Shown: positions 8,848-21,000 of the stretch, piece after piece | How the letters are laid out: the number at the start of each line of letters is the position of its first letter | How positions within the stretch are numbered: the stretch's first letter is position 1 | NCBI GenBank assembly: GCA_029906985.1 | Contig: JARYMT010000002.1 | Span: 207,181 to 271,180 of the forward strand | Length of the DNA: 64,000 nucleotides | Reading direction: 5' to 3' | DNA from: Microgenomates group bacterium | GTDB lineage: Bacteria > Patescibacteriota > Microgenomatia > UBA1406 > GWC2-37-13 | The notes under the pieces: generated by a model | Told to the model about the DNA's origin: nothing | What the model saw: the letters and a program-made list of their open reading frames with translations, nothing else | Databases searched by the model: none | Made by a program: the position numbers and the translations under genes

Positions 8848-10653
8848 TTATTCAACAATTAATAATCCACTAAAATCTGGCCAGCAACCAAAATCTCTAC
8901 GAATATAGGAATCTTTTCGGGTTGGCGTATCATAAGTCAAACTTACTCTAATAACACCCGTTAGATTTATACTTGAACTACAGGCAATCTCTGTTCCGGT
9001 GAAATCAATCATATAAGTTTCTTTTGGTTGGAGAATTATTGGAACCTGATCCTCAATATATTTTCTTGCAGACATAAACCATCCTTCTCTTTGAACAAAT
9101 AACTTAGTGATTGTAATAGTGTCTGTAGTAGAATTAAGAATTCTCACCCAAGTATGGTGAGGAGCAGCCTGACCAAACCAACAATCTACTCTTTGTCCAT
9201 TAGACTTCTGAATACAGTTATATTTACATTCACGATCCGGGCAATATCTGTAAACATATAAAGTATCATTCTGACCAGCTAAATATCCATCTCCGCATGG
9301 GTATTGTTGATCCCATTTATCATAAATGATATTTTTTATATTTTGATCGATTCTAGGAGAGCAGGTTTTAGTAGCTGGTGCAGTGCTGGGAATGACTGCA
9401 GCTGCATCGACACATTGACCATTTTGGCAAACTTTATTAGTAAGACAATGCAACGTTTGTGTCTGACCATTTACACAGGCAATTATTGTTCTGCTATTTG
9501 TTGAAGAACAAATTAAATCTCCATCGGAAAGAGTTTGGTTTTCGATATAACATTTTTTTCCAGCACTTGTTGGACTTGGACCTTCAGGGAGCATGGTTAG
9601 TGTAGGTAATGTGGTTTCAGCTGGTGCGGAAGGTAATTTTACTAATTTAAATTTATCGGTTTGGTCACATTTTTGACAAACGTATTGATTATTTTGATCG
9701 GATAAGGATAATGAATTCTTAAAGTTCAAACATTCTGAAGAAGCAATACATTCGCTAGGTAAAGACACTAATGTTGGATTTGAAGGTGGGGTAATCAAAT
9801 CTGTTAGGATAACGCCCCCGGGAGGTGGATTTGCCGGGTTATCACCGCCGCCTCCTGAACTTACTCCTCCACCCCCTCCTGAGGTCCCTCCTCCTGATGT
9901 CCCGCCGCCGGTTGAACCGGGAGTGCTTAAAGGAAAATAACTTCCGGCATGGGCCATTATTCCTTCGTAAGCCTCGGCCGAAATTGTTTCAGCGCCATTA
10001 TCAATACAAACTTTCCAATTGCAAACCCCAGCGCAACCACCTTGTCCGTCACGCCGACGGCAGACATCAGGATTGGCATAACGACAAGGTCCATAAGGAA
10101 AACTTCCTGAATAATGGACAATAACACAATCATTTTTTGTCCCGGTACATAAATAATAAGGGTTATCTATCGCGTATGGGTTGCTTTCTCCACACCGGGT
10201 TACTCCGTATTCACAAAATCCCGGTAAAGGATAGGCCCGCGGCCGTCCTCCATCATAACAGCCAAAATTTGCCGTCGCTTGTTCCAACTGCACCGGGTCA
10301 ATCGGGACATTAGGATCGCGCTGCAATTGAAGACATCTTGGACCGGAAGAAAATCCGTAACACCAGTAACTTGTTTCTGGATTAATCTCGCCAACCCCGG
10401 TTACTTTTAAATCTATACAGTCGTTATTTCCATTAGCCGGGTTACACGGTCTATCGCAATAGGCTTTCCAAATAAAGCCCGTCAAAGGAGTCTCCGGATT
10501 ATCCCGGCAACTACCGGTATCAACGGCTTTGGTTGTTGTCGTTTGCGGCTTTTTAAAAAAATTAGAAGCAACAAAACTGAAGGCTGAAGCAATAAGCAAA
10601 ACTGTCATCGTCACTACCGTCGCAATTTCCCCTTTCTGAAATTTTTTTTTCAT
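8848..10653 (-). CDS. Large exported Cys-rich protein with Gly-rich hinge
   Basis: The 601-residue product has a membrane or signal segment at about residues 12-31 (VVTMTVLLIASAFSFVASNFF). The first exported region (about 45-230) is Cys-rich (CRDNPE, CDRPCNPANGNNDC, CRRRDGQGGCAGVCNWKVC). A hinge of about 40 residues is nearly pure Gly/Ser/Thr. The second region has more Cys pairs (CIASSECLNF, CQKCDQ, CYIENQTL, CQNGQC). The C-terminal third is a beta domain with FTGTEIACSSSINLTGVIRV. Many Cys pairs suggest a disulphide-stabilised surface protein. The family is not recognised. It is the first gene of the surface block, with a hairpin repeat just upstream at 10716-10740. Confidence 0.65.
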   Translation of the reverse strand: MKKKFQKGEIATVVTMTVLLIASAFSFVASNFFKKPQTTTTKAVDTGSCRDNPETPLTGFIWKAYCDRPCNPANGNNDCIDLKVTGVGEINPETSYWCYGFSSGPRCLQLQRDPNVPIDPVQLEQATANFGCYDGGRPRAYPLPGFCEYGVTRCGESNPYAIDNPYYLCTGTKNDCVIVHYSGSFPYGPCRYANPDVCRRRDGQGGCAGVCNWKVCIDNGAETISAEAYEGIMAHAGSYFPLSTPGSTGGGTSGGGTSGGGGGVSSGGGGDNPANPPPGGVILTDLITPPSNPTLVSLPSECIASSECLNFKNSLSLSDQNNQYVCQKCDQTDKFKLVKLPSAPAETTLPTLTMLPEGPSPTSAGKKCYIENQTLSDGDLICSSTNSRTIIACVNGQTQTLHCLTNKVCQNGQCVDAAAVIPSTAPATKTCSPRIDQNIKNIIYDKWDQQYPCGDGYLAGQNDTLYVYRYCPDRECKYNCIQKSNGQRVDCWFGQAAPHHTWVRILNSTTDTITITKLFVQREGWFMSARKYIEDQVPIILQPKETYMIDFTGTEIACSSSINLTGVIRVSLTYDTPTRKDSYIRRDFGCWPDFSGLLIVE

Positions 10654-10715
10654 TTATTACTTATTATGATAGAAACTTTTTTAATCAAAATCAACTACAA
10701 CAAAACACCCCCTTA

Positions 10716-10740
10716 AAAAAACACACCTCGTAGGTGTGTC
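10716..10740 (-). terminator. Second copy of the 25-bp hairpin, opposite orientation
   Basis: This is the reverse complement of 1305-1329, with the T-run at the 3' end on the minus strand. A second AGGTGTGTCG occurs directly after it at 10743-10752. It would stop transcription entering the surface-protein block from the right, so it may insulate that block. Confidence 0.45.
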
Positions 10741-10841
10741 GAAGGTGTGTCGATAAGTATGGCATGGAAAATAAATTTTAATTTCATTCAATTTATTAAT
10801 ATATACAATATATAGTATAATACTAAAATCAAAATAGCTAA

Positions 10842-10870
10842 TTGACAAAAGCTGTTTTAAAATATATAAT
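10842..10870 (+). promoter_or_regulatory. Near-perfect sigma70 promoter
   Basis: TTGACA at 10842-10847, a 17-base spacer, then TATAAT at 10865-10870. The start codon of the HTH gene is at 10878, 7 bases after the -10 box, so transcription should begin at or next to the ATG. This fixes the start of the downstream gene and implies a leaderless message. Confidence 0.8.
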
Positions 10871-10877
10871 ACAAACC

Positions 10878-11102
10878 ATGTCAGTCCCGAACAAAACATC
10901 AAGAAAAATATCACTTGAGGATTTGCCGGACTTAATGACTATTCGCGAGGTTGCCGATTTGCTTCGGGTTTCTCCTTTAACTATCAAACGCTGGGGGAAA
11001 AAAGGAAAACTGCCTGCTATAAGGATTAACTCCCGCGGTGACCGAAGATATCGTAAAGAAGTTGTCCTTCGGCTTTTGGGAGTGCAAACAGAAAGCAAAT
11101 AA
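10878..11102 (+). CDS. Excisionase/MerR-type helix-turn-helix protein
   Basis: The 74-residue protein contains a compact winged-HTH of the excisionase (BldC/MerR-like) type: LMTIREVADLLRVSPLTIKRWGKKGKLPAIRINSRGDRRYRKE. These domains bind DNA through the first helix pair and a small wing, and usually act as small regulators or recombination directionality factors. An upstream in-frame TTG at 10842 is part of the -35 box, so the ATG at 10878 is the real start. It stands alone at the boundary between the surface-protein block and the giant-protein locus and might regulate either; no target is evident. Confidence 0.8.
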   Translation: MSVPNKTSRKISLEDLPDLMTIREVADLLRVSPLTIKRWGKKGKLPAIRINSRGDRRYRKEVVLRLLGVQTESK

Positions 11103-11574
11103 ATCATCTAACAACTAACATTTAACATTAAGATGTGTAACATGAAACGTAGAACGTATAACTTGTAAAAAATTTTTAATTTCAATTCTAAATTAAAAAC
11201 AAGAAGAAAGCTCTAAATTTTAAATTTTTGATATTTAATTTGTATTTTAATTTTTAATATTTGATTTCTGATTTTTTATATTTCATATTTTATACGTTAC
11301 ATGTTCACCATTATCAGTTATACGTCTTTACTAATTCCAACCTAATAACTAATAGCTAATAATAAATACAACAACAAATAATAAATGGGTACGTTTTTTC
11401 GCGACCGGAAAAAACTTACACCCCCTATTCAGAAAACTGTTATTTTTTCAGTTATTTCCCCTAGTTTTTTTTGCCAGGTTTCAATTATCCTTCCCATTAT
11501 CTATTTCTTTATTTCTAGATTCACTTTTATTTTATAAAGCAAAATCTTTAAAAATCTATTATATTGTAATTAAT
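11103..11574. other. AT-rich gap without a recognisable gene
   Basis: This 472-bp gap is very AT-rich, with short word-like repeats (TTTAAATTTTTG, ATTTCATATTTTATAC). A 10-bp inverted pair, ACGTATAACT at 11154 and AGTTATACGT at 11316, is the only structured signal seen. A TATATT at 11560-11565 is a likely -10 box for the following gene, 9 bases before its ATG. Confidence 0.5.
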
Positions 11575-13996
11575 ATGCCAGAAACCCCACCAGAATCTGA
11601 ATCACAAGAAATCTTTTCATCCCAAAACGAGATGGTGGCTTTGCAGGTAAGAATGGCATTGTATGGCGAGGCTTTAAATCCGCAGAAAAAAGACCTGCCA
11701 AAAGTTGAGGAAGGCCAACTAACCAATCTTGAAAAAACCATTAAAATCGCGGCAAACGGCTCAACTTTAGAGCGGTTGTTATGGTGGGAAAAAGAATGGC
11801 GGGCGCAAGTAGCTGCTGATTCTTCTCTTGCCAATCTAACCGAATAACAAAAAGCCCAAAAACAATATCAAATCTGGGTGGAAAAAATGATTAGTTCTTT
11901 TTCCGCAGAAAGAAATAAACCCCATTTACAAAAACTTAACCCCAGAAGAATTGGCGGTATTGATCTTTCAAATTTTAGTAGACAAACCTGTGACGCCATC
12001 TATCAACGTTATTTTCAAAGCCAACAAGAAACCGCTGATGTTGTTGTTGTTGCCCAAAATGGCCAAGAAAAACTTTATGTTCCCTCTCAACTTAATAAAT
12101 TTATTGATGATGTAATCGAAGCTTACCAGGGAAATTATGATCAGATTGTTGCTGATTTAGACAGTATCAAATGGTACGCCGGTATCTTTGGCGCAGCAAG
12201 AAAAGAAGAACAAGGAAAACAACCATTAGACGTTCATGCTAATGACATTATCAAAGATTTAATCCACACCAAAATCACTATTTCTAACGCTCAAAAACGC
12301 AAAGAGCTAGTTGAAAAAGCCAATGAAACAAAAACCATCGACAACCAACCAACTATCCGCGCCAACTTCCAAAACCCTCAAGAACAAGCCGCTCTCACCT
12401 GGCTTTGGGAAGCAGGAAAAATTGGAAGAAAAACAATAAAACAAAAACCGGTTGAAAATACTGACAATGAATCAATAAACGACTGGGAAAAACTCAAAAA
12501 AAGGTTTATTCAAAACGCTTTTGATAAAGATCAAGCAATAATCAAATGGGGAATAGCCGAAAGAATAAGAAATATTTTTCTTAACTCAGACATCGCCAAA
12601 AGCAATTTACCTGTTTATTATCCCGGTGCCCGGGGAGATATTATTATACCGCTTCTTTTTACCGATGCTGACAACTTTGTTTTTGTTGATTTTGATTACG
12701 CCGATGACCAAGGAAATCTAAATCCTGACGCGCTGCCGGACCGGTTGATTAAAGAATATGGCGGAAAAATTATTTCAATAGAACAACAAGGACAATTAAA
12801 AAAAGGAGGTAAAAGGATAGTTAAATATGAGCTAATGGGCAAACCTAGGACTATAGTCTGTTATGCCGAAGATGCCACAAAATTTAATCCGGCGGAGTTA
12901 AGTAATGGTTTTTCTTTTGGTTTAATTATTGCTCCATCAAAAACTTCAGAAACAATAGGAGAGTTATACGATGTAAATTATTTATCTCAACTCTATCAAA
13001 ATTTAGCCTTAGGTGGCTTTATTCACTGGAAACCAACTCATATTTTGAATCCGCAAACAATTGGCTTTAGGGAAATTATCAAACCATCATCTAACGAAGA
13101 TATTTATGGACTTTATCAAAAACAACAAGAGGTTCCACAGTTAAATCAAATTATTTCCTTTGATACCAATTTATGGATTTGTTTAAATATACCAAATGGG
13201 GTTTATGAAGGATCAATAAGTGATAAAACGCTGGAAGTTTTTGAAAAAGAATTGTCAAATTTAAGAAATTCCTATGCAAATTTTCCGCCACAAATCCAAC
13301 AAGAAGTTGTCGCTGTTTTAAAAGATCGTTTTGATTACGAAAAAATGACTGAGGAAGAAAAGCAAATATTTTTAAGATTTGGCAAACAATATGGACTTGA
13401 GGATGCTCAAAAAATGGCTGAATATTTAGAACAAATAAAAAATGTAATTTCCAAGGTCTTTCCAGAAATTAAACAAATTTATCCCTAACCTATCCGAATT
13501 ACACTAGAACAAAATCCGGAACAATTTAAAGCTAATCTTTTTGAACTGATAAAACAAAAAAACCTCAACTTTTTAAAATCTGGGAATTTGCTAAAAGTCA
13601 AGGAATAGTATCTGACGAAAAACTTGAAATTAACCCAAAAACCTGGGTTAGTGAAAGCGATGATAAAGATAAAATTGTTCTTGGGATTGCGCCAATGTCA
13701 GCAAATGAGAAATATCGGATAATTTTTGATGATCAAACTTTTACTTTTAATTATGAAGATGAAGTAATTTATCGCCTTTCTCATGAACTAAGTCATAAAT
13801 TGCTTTATTGGATAATAGAAAAGCAAATCAACAATAATCCGATTATCTAAGACGATATTTAGATTTCCTTGCCAATCCAAATTATACTTCAATCAAAGAA
13901 CAATATGGTTTAGTAACTCTTGACGAAAAAACCGCTGAAGCTCTTTTTCAAACAATTGAACAAGAATTAAAACCTGTTTTAAATCACATCAAATAA
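11575..13996 (+). pseudogene. Broken gene: shared N-terminal domain, methyltransferase-like domain, HExxH metallopeptidase
   Basis: One coding region is interrupted several times. Codons run from ATG 11575 to an in-frame TAA at 11845-11847, then continue in the same frame to another TAA at 13486-13488 and beyond to about 13550. The sense then moves to another frame (KIWEFAKSQGIVSDEKLEI) near an A-rich run, and again near 13845-13855, ending at TAA 13994-13996. The first about 200 residues match the N-terminal domain of the metallophosphoesterase at 34148-36064 (shared FIDDV...F...IFG pattern). The middle has a Rossmann, methyltransferase-like look: PGARGDIIIPLLF, FVFVDFDYAD, CYAEDATKF, LALGGFIHWKP. 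The last part has SHELSHKLLYW, an HExxH zinc-peptidase motif (13782-13796). Two or more lesions point to a decayed gene. Confidence 0.7.
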
Positions 13997-14005
13997 TTAA
14001 AAAAA

Positions 14006-14485
14006 TCAATTCACCTTAACACCTGTCGCTGTTGGAACCGGCGCTGGAGGAAGAGAAGTTTCTTCTGATTGAGATTGATTTTGTTGTTGACTTGGTTGAT
14101 TGGCGTTTTTTTGTTGTTCTAAATCTTTTTGGATTACTGGAAAAAGATAAGCCGCCCGAAAGTTTAATAATGCGGTGGCAATTTCAACTGTCAAATTAGG
14201 AATTTTTTGCTGGAAAAAACGATCAAGTTCTTCATTGGAAACATCTTTATCCAACAAAACATCAAGTTCTTTTTGTTCATCTTCTGATAAGAGAGTAATT
14301 AAATGAGTATTAATTGCTTCATTAACTTGTTGAAGCAAAAACGCCCGCATTTGCTCCCGGTTTTTATCAGTAATATTTGGGTCCTTTCTTGCCTCAATTA
14401 AATCATCAACAAAAGAAAGAAGAGCTGCCTGATCTTTTAAATTTTTAACATCAATTTTTGGTTGGTTTGGATTTTGATCTGCCAT
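14006..14485 (-). CDS. Small acidic helical protein with Gln-rich tail
   Basis: The 159-residue protein is helical at about residues 15-120 (LLSFVDDLIEARK, LLSEDEQKELDVLLDKDVSNEELDRFF) and ends in a disordered Gln/Ser/Pro tail. The helical part resembles small uncharacterised proteins common in CPR genomes (DUF5663-like); I am not certain of that match. No membrane segment is present. It is downstream of the 2246-residue gene in the same direction and may belong to its transcript. Confidence 0.6.
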   Translation of the reverse strand: MADQNPNQPKIDVKNLKDQAALLSFVDDLIEARKDPNITDKNREQMRAFLLQQVNEAINTHLITLLSEDEQKELDVLLDKDVSNEELDRFFQQKIPNLTVEIATALLNFRAAYLFPVIQKDLEQQKNANQPSQQQNQSQSEETSLPPAPVPTATGVKVN

Positions 14486-14578
14486 ATTTTAATGATAAAC
14501 AGTTTTTTTTATCTTGTCAAATTTTTTTTAATTCTTTAAATTTTTTGATAAAAAACAAAATAAAGTTTTTTTAATTTT

Positions 14579-14986
14579 CTATTTTGGCGCATTAGTGATT
14601 TTTTCCTTCGCTTGTTTTTCTTCATCTTCAGTTAATGGAATAAAATTATTGCCATCTAGTTTGTAAAATTTACCATCAATAATAAAACATAAAGTGTTTA
14701 CAATAACAAATCCTTTATCGGCCTTGATTTCATGAATTGTTCCATTTACTGCCACTAATTTTAAATCAGGAGCATCTGGAGAAAGTTTTCGTAAACGAAT
14801 ACCATATTGGGGATCGTTCCATATTTGATAAGGAACATCTCTTCCGTTTAAATTACAAATTTGACCTCCCTCAATTAAACCATTTTTTTCTTCTAATAAT
14901 TCTAGATCACCCACTTTTAACCTAGGTAAAGAATCAAACCATTCTTTTTCCGGATGAAGAGGGGGTTTTGTCTCCGTGCCTGCCAC
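14579..14986 (-). CDS. Small beta-rich protein, unknown
   Basis: The 135-residue protein starts at GTG, 15 bases after the stop of the giant gene at 15002, so it is probably translated from the same message. Sequence such as YQIWNDPQYGIRLRKLSPDAP, FVIVNTLCFIIDGKFYKLDG and FIPLTEDEEKQ suggests a compact beta fold with a short helical tail. There is no signal peptide or membrane segment. The family is not recognised. Confidence 0.55.
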   Translation of the reverse strand: MAGTETKPPLHPEKEWFDSLPRLKVGDLELLEEKNGLIEGGQICNLNGRDVPYQIWNDPQYGIRLRKLSPDAPDLKLVAVNGTIHEIKADKGFVIVNTLCFIIDGKFYKLDGNNFIPLTEDEEKQAKEKITNAPK

Positions 14987-15001
14987 CCCAACCTCTGCTT
15001 C

Positions 15002-18000
15002 CTATTCTTCAATTTCTTTTCTTATTCTTTCCATCTCAGCTTCAACCTTTTGTTTATATTCCTCATTGAATCTTTTTTCAACTTGTTGATTAAGTTTATT
15101 CAGAAGCGCTTTGGTTTTTTGATCTTCTTCAGTTAAATATTTAAAAGTCGTTAATTGAGCTTGTAGTTCTTGTGATTGGGTTCTTTGTCGTTCCAGGTGG
15201 GTTTTTTCATTAGGATCGTTATCAGAAAGTTCATTAATCTTATTCGATAATTCATCAATCTGCGCCTGTGTCTCTAATATCCTAGTATAAACATTTATAT
15301 ATTCGGTGTATGTTTCTTTATCATCGCCCTGTAATTTAGCTACTTCTTCTTCCTGAATTTTTATTATTATTTGCATCTCTAAATTTCTTCTGATATTAAC
15401 TAAAATTATCTCTCTTGCTTTTTGTTCTAATTTTTGTTTATCAGCTCTTAGTTCGTTAAGCTCATTTTCTGAAAGTTTTGGTAAGCCTAAATTTTCTAAC
15501 AATTGATTTATTTTCTCAAGTTTTCCTCCTGTTAAAAATTCAACTACTTGCTCTTTATCTCTTTCATAATCTTCTTTTTTATAATCTGCTTTTATTTCAG
15601 GTTCAGTGGGAATTGACAAATCTTCTTGAGCTTCAGCTTCAGTTTCTAAAATTCTTCTCATCTCTTCCATTCTTTCTCTTATAATTTTTTCTCTCTCTTC
15701 AGATTCTTTATTTTTTTCCTCATCAGTTAAAGATGCCTCAGCTGCTTGTCTTAAGGCTAAATCACGCGCTAACTCCTTTATTTTTTCTTTATCCTCTAAT
15801 GCCTGTTCTACCTCTTTTGGTTTTCTACCCAATTGTCGAGCAATCTCGTTGATTGATTGTTTTTTCTTTTGTTTATCTGGTAAACCTAAAATTTCAGCTA
15901 ATCTTTGTTCTTGTTGTTGAACGGTTCTTTCTAGTTCTTGTTTTTTTTGTTTTTGTTCCGCAGTTAAAGCGGTAACTGGTTTAGAAGAGGGTTGTCGTGA
16001 GTCTGTTGGTTGAGATGTTGTTGAGGAAGAGGGTTTAGTTTTTACAACACTTTTCTCAATATTTTCTCTCACTGGTATAAACCATAATGATGGTAATGAA
16101 AAAGGTGTTGGTGGTGCTTCTAAAACAAAAGTCTTAACTTTGTCCTCAACTACTTCTTGAACGGTGCGAGTAATAGAACCAGTTAGCTCTAAAATCGCCT
16201 CTCTTGGCTCTCCAACTATTGTTGTTAAATCGCCGGTTCCACTAATGGTTGCTAAATGATTAAACACTCCCTCAGGTGAAGTAAAACCAGCAACAAAATA
16301 ACCAGTTCTTCCATTATCACCAATATTAAAAACATCTAACCAACCGCGATATTCTGAAGCCAAAGAAACTGGCTGACTACCAACACTGATACCTGCTTGT
16401 TGAAGATGATCATTTAACTTATCTTGATTTATAAGCATTTTTGCTAATTCAGCAACAGTTAAATGGTGACCATCAGGCATGACAATTGGCGCTCCATTAG
16501 ATAAAACTTCACTATTATTCGTTGTATCAAGCCACAGATCATGAGAAGAACCCATTCCATCAGAATTCATATCGATTCGCAAATGCCCCAAACCTTTAAC
16601 AAAAATCCCCAGTTGCATTCCGCCGTTGGCATCTGCCACTTGTTCCACCGGTTGAAAATGAACTCCATCAATACTTCCTTGACCTGTAGGACCAATAAAA
16701 TGAACTCCTAAATTACCATTAGCATCACGATAAACCTCATTATAAAGCCTTAACTCTTGGTAATCTGATCCGCGCGTAGCGTTAGTCCACCAAACTTGTC
16801 TTTCTGGTGATGGCCGCAAAATTTTTTCCCAATCAGCTCTTGCCTGATCGCCGCTGACTATTTGCTCACCTGCGCCTTGATAATTTATATTATGATGAAG
16901 TGATGAATGAACTGTATTAGGATCAATTATTAAATTACCATGATCAACCTGGGCGTCATCAATTAACGTCATCCCTGTTTTATTTTCTACTAAATCATAA
17001 GTGCCATTATGATTATCAACCCAATGAGTGCCATCTGGAGTTTGAATATTTAAGTTTCCAATAGTTTCTGTATGAAAAGTACTTGGCGTGGTAAAAATTG
17101 TCTCTGTTTGGGAAATTGTATGAGAGCCAATTACTCTCTCTGTTAATGAAATATTAATTCCTTTGCTTGCAAGCATTTCCTCTAAAATCGATCTTCCATT
17201 GCTGGCATCAATTAAAACCTGACCATTACTATCTTGCAAAACCAAATTAAGACTGCCATCACCATCAATATCAACCGCGCCTAAATGATATCCGGAAACT
17301 CCAAAAACCACTTCTCCTCCAACCGCTTTATTTACCAACACAGTATCAGTTATTCCATCATGATTAAAGTCTGCCTGCTGAAAATGATAACCAGTTGGCA
17401 TTTGAACTTGTGTATTCCCCCCTAAATTGACTGTTTCTGCTGGTGGAAATTGAAGATGAAGCAAGCGATCAATCCCTAAATTATGAGCTAAATATGGCGC
17501 TTGAATTACTCCCCGCTGTAAGGGTGAAAGATCAGCAATAAAATGACCGCCTCTATCAACTTCAATCGGAACATCACCATGAAAAACTTCTCCCCAATCG
17601 CCTAAATACTCTCTAATTCCCTCACCAAAATGTAGAATCCCTCCTGCTTGACCAATATCGTGAATAAGATTACTTGCCTCTCCTATCAATATTTTTCCGC
17701 CTAAACCAGCCACCACTGACATACCCAACATTTGACCAGTCCGTTTCCAAGTTAATCCAGCTAGTCTTCTTGCTGATCCTTCAAGAGATTTGTCTTTAGT
17801 TATTCCCAAATCAACAAAAAATTCATTAACTATTTTTTGAGCTTCATCCTGGCTTAAACCATTTTGCTGAACCAAGACATTGACTAGTTTTTCTTTAGTA
17901 CTACCAATTCGCAGCTGAGCCTCAAAAACCGCTTGAGCTTGAGCTAATTTTGACAATAATTCAGGATTGGCTTGAGAAAGTTTCGCTGCTCCATCTAAGA

Positions 18001-21000
18001 TTGCTGATCGCAAAGCAGTTAATTGCTCGTTTCTTTTGTCAAAATCATAGCTAATAAAGTTTTGCGGCACCTCAATATCACCCACTCCCAAAACTCTTTT
18101 TCCCCGCCGAGTTGACAAGTCTGTCGTTCGCATTCGCGCCTGAGCATGAGCAATTGCCAAAAGAAGTCTTTGTTGTTCCTCAGCTGATAAATTTTCTTTA
18201 GCTAATAAATCAGTAATTTCTTTTGTTAACTCAGTAGCCGATCTTTGGTCAACCAACAAAGCCTCAAACTGTTTTCGCAAAACAGCATTTTCTGCTGATC
18301 CTCGACCTTGTCCTGATTCCCGGGAAACCTGAACAAAGTCTTGCCAAACTCTTCCGGCAATTCCTTTTAATCTTCCTTTACGAGCAACAGCTGGTCCTTC
18401 TCGTAAACCAGCGGCTAAAGTCATTGCTAAAGTTCCCGTTGCCGGATTAAAACCAACAAACCTCATCGCAAAACTTCTTCCAAAACGAAAACCGCCAGCT
18501 AAACCACCAAAAATATAAGAGCCACCAAAATAACCAATATCTTTTAATAATTCAACCGCTCTTGGCAGATTGGAAAACTGAAAACCTGTTTCTTTGCGGT
18601 AATTTCTCTCCATCATTCGCCGAATCAGTTTTCTTTGCAAACCAGTTAGCTCAATATCACCCCTGGCCGCCTCATAACGTCCTTTACCCAAATAAATTTT
18701 GAAATCAAGCTCGTCCCATTTAGTTTTTTGTGGATCTTCACCTTTTCTCTCCTGATAAAGTTGCCAGTAAGCTTTTCCTGACTGGTCTTTTTGTTGAAGA
18801 AAATCAACTAAACCTAAAAGGTTTGATGATAGTTCTATTCCTTCTAAGGCTTTTTTCACCTCAGGGGATAATTTATCATAAACCTGCCCTCGAAAATATT
18901 CGTTTAATGTTTTTAAAGCCACCTCTTTTGTCATCTGTCCTTGACAAACCGCTAAGGCTAACTCTTTTATTTTTCCTTTAAAACCAGCCACTACTTGTTG
19001 ATCAACACCTGACTGCTCTAATAAAAACCGTTGTTCGCCAATTTCTTCAGAGATTGGTTTTAAACCGGCGGTCTCTTCTAAAGCAAATCTTTGCGCGAAG
19101 TCGGTCTGATCTTTTAAGCCGTGAGAAGTAATATTAGTAATTATCTCAGCTGGCGCCTGAGTTTCCAACCACTCCCTTGCTAAAACCATCTCGCTTGTCT
19201 GGCTTATGCCAAAAACTTTAGCACCAATATTTCGGAAAAAAAAGCCGATTTTTCTTCCTAAAGACTGTTGCTTTTTCAATCTTTTAGCTTCTTCTAAAGC
19301 CTGGTCCATTAACTCAGGTGATAACTCAATTGGTACGCTACTATCAATACCAAGTCTTCGTCTGGCTGCTTCAGTTAAACCCATTGAAAAACGATTTGCC
19401 TGATCATCAAACCAAGAAGAAAAAATTGTGTTCTTCCAAAAGTTTCTTATAAAAGCTCTCGGATGCAAAAGTATTTTCCAACCCAAAGCTGGCTTATCAC
19501 TGGCCCGATAATGCCTTGCCAAAGCGCCAACTTCTTGATTAACTCGTTGTTCGTCGCTAACAATAGCAAAGTTAAAGGTAGCTGGGAATTCCGCTTCAGG
19601 GGGTGGCGGTTGACCAGAAGGTTCTCTTCTTTTACCCGGTACCGGCGCCGGCGGTGGGTTATCTTCTGTTCCAGTTGGTTCACCTTCTTTTCTTACAGGA
19701 GCAGGAGATAATTCTCCTAATCCTGAATCGTCTAATTCTTTGCCACCTGGTCTTATAACACGTTTTAATGCTTCGTGTTGAGGTGTGTATGGATGAGTTA
19801 AGTCATCCTCTTCAACTTCCCCACTTTCTCCACCAGGTTTACCAACACTTAGCGGTTCAGAGTCTTTTTTTGAATCCCTCCCTGTTTTTTGTACAAATTT
19901 TTTATAAAAAATTTTATCCGGTACTTCTAATAATTCCGGCGCATAGGAAATTCTTCTATCCATTAAGTCTGCTCCTTTTAAAGCATAATCCAAAAGATTT
20001 TGAGGATCTTGACTTAAAAGACGGCTCATTTCTTTTTTATGTCTTTCACTTAAACCAACCATCACTCCTTGATAAGCTTCAATTAAAGAGCTAATATCTT
20101 GTTCTTGCCTAATTTTTCGGAGTATCTTTATCATTTCTACCTGAGGTTCACTACCTTGATACCTACCTTGATGATCTAAATAACGAATTGCCTCAATTGC
20201 TGTTTGGTAAAATCTTCTTCTTAAATCAACCAATTGGCGTGAGGCTTCATCACGATCTTTTTGACTTGATTTAGAATCATTAATTATTTTCTCCAACATT
20301 TGCATCTGTTGACGATATGTAAACTCTCCTGTTTCTTTTATATCTAAAAGCCTATCAGCAACTAAAGTAAAAGCATATAAATCTTTTTTAGCAACAGAAA
20401 TTTTTTCTTTTTTACCTTCTGGGGTGGTAATAAAAATTTGCTCATAATTGCCCTCAACAAAAGCTGGTGAACCAATATGAGAAACCTCTGTTTTAACTGC
20501 CCGACGAAAATCAGGTAAAGAATAAGAAGCTAACCTTCTTTTATTTTCTTCCCGTAGTAAATTAACTTTTAGCGCCTCTATTCCCATTAATACTAAATCC
20601 TGACTTGGTGGTTTTAATTGAATTATTAGCTGATAAATTTCATCGTTTCCTTCAAGATAATCACCGTTATAACGTAATCTTTTTTCAACCTCGTCTATTA
20701 CCCGACATTGGTAATCAAAATCAGTTTCGTCTTTTTTTCTTTGGATTTTTGTTTTTGCTTGATTAACTAATTGCTCTGCTTGTTCATATTCTAAAGAATG
20801 CTTTTTAGAAAAATCTTCTATGCTAACTCCTGTATCAGTATCTTTGTAATACGGCGGTTTATGAATTACTCCTTCTAAATCAGCTACTTCTTCTAAACTC
20901 TCTACAGAACCATTTTTTTTAGGTTCCTCTACGCTTGTCCCTCCTCCCGCTGCTGAAGGATCACTCTCTGATGAAACAATTGAGTTAATTATTTCACCAA

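Noticed and set aside
11575..13488. Stop codon reassignment to explain the in-frame TAA
   Set aside because: Other genes use TAA, TAG and TGA as ends, the same region also has frameshifts, and known CPR recoding affects TGA only.
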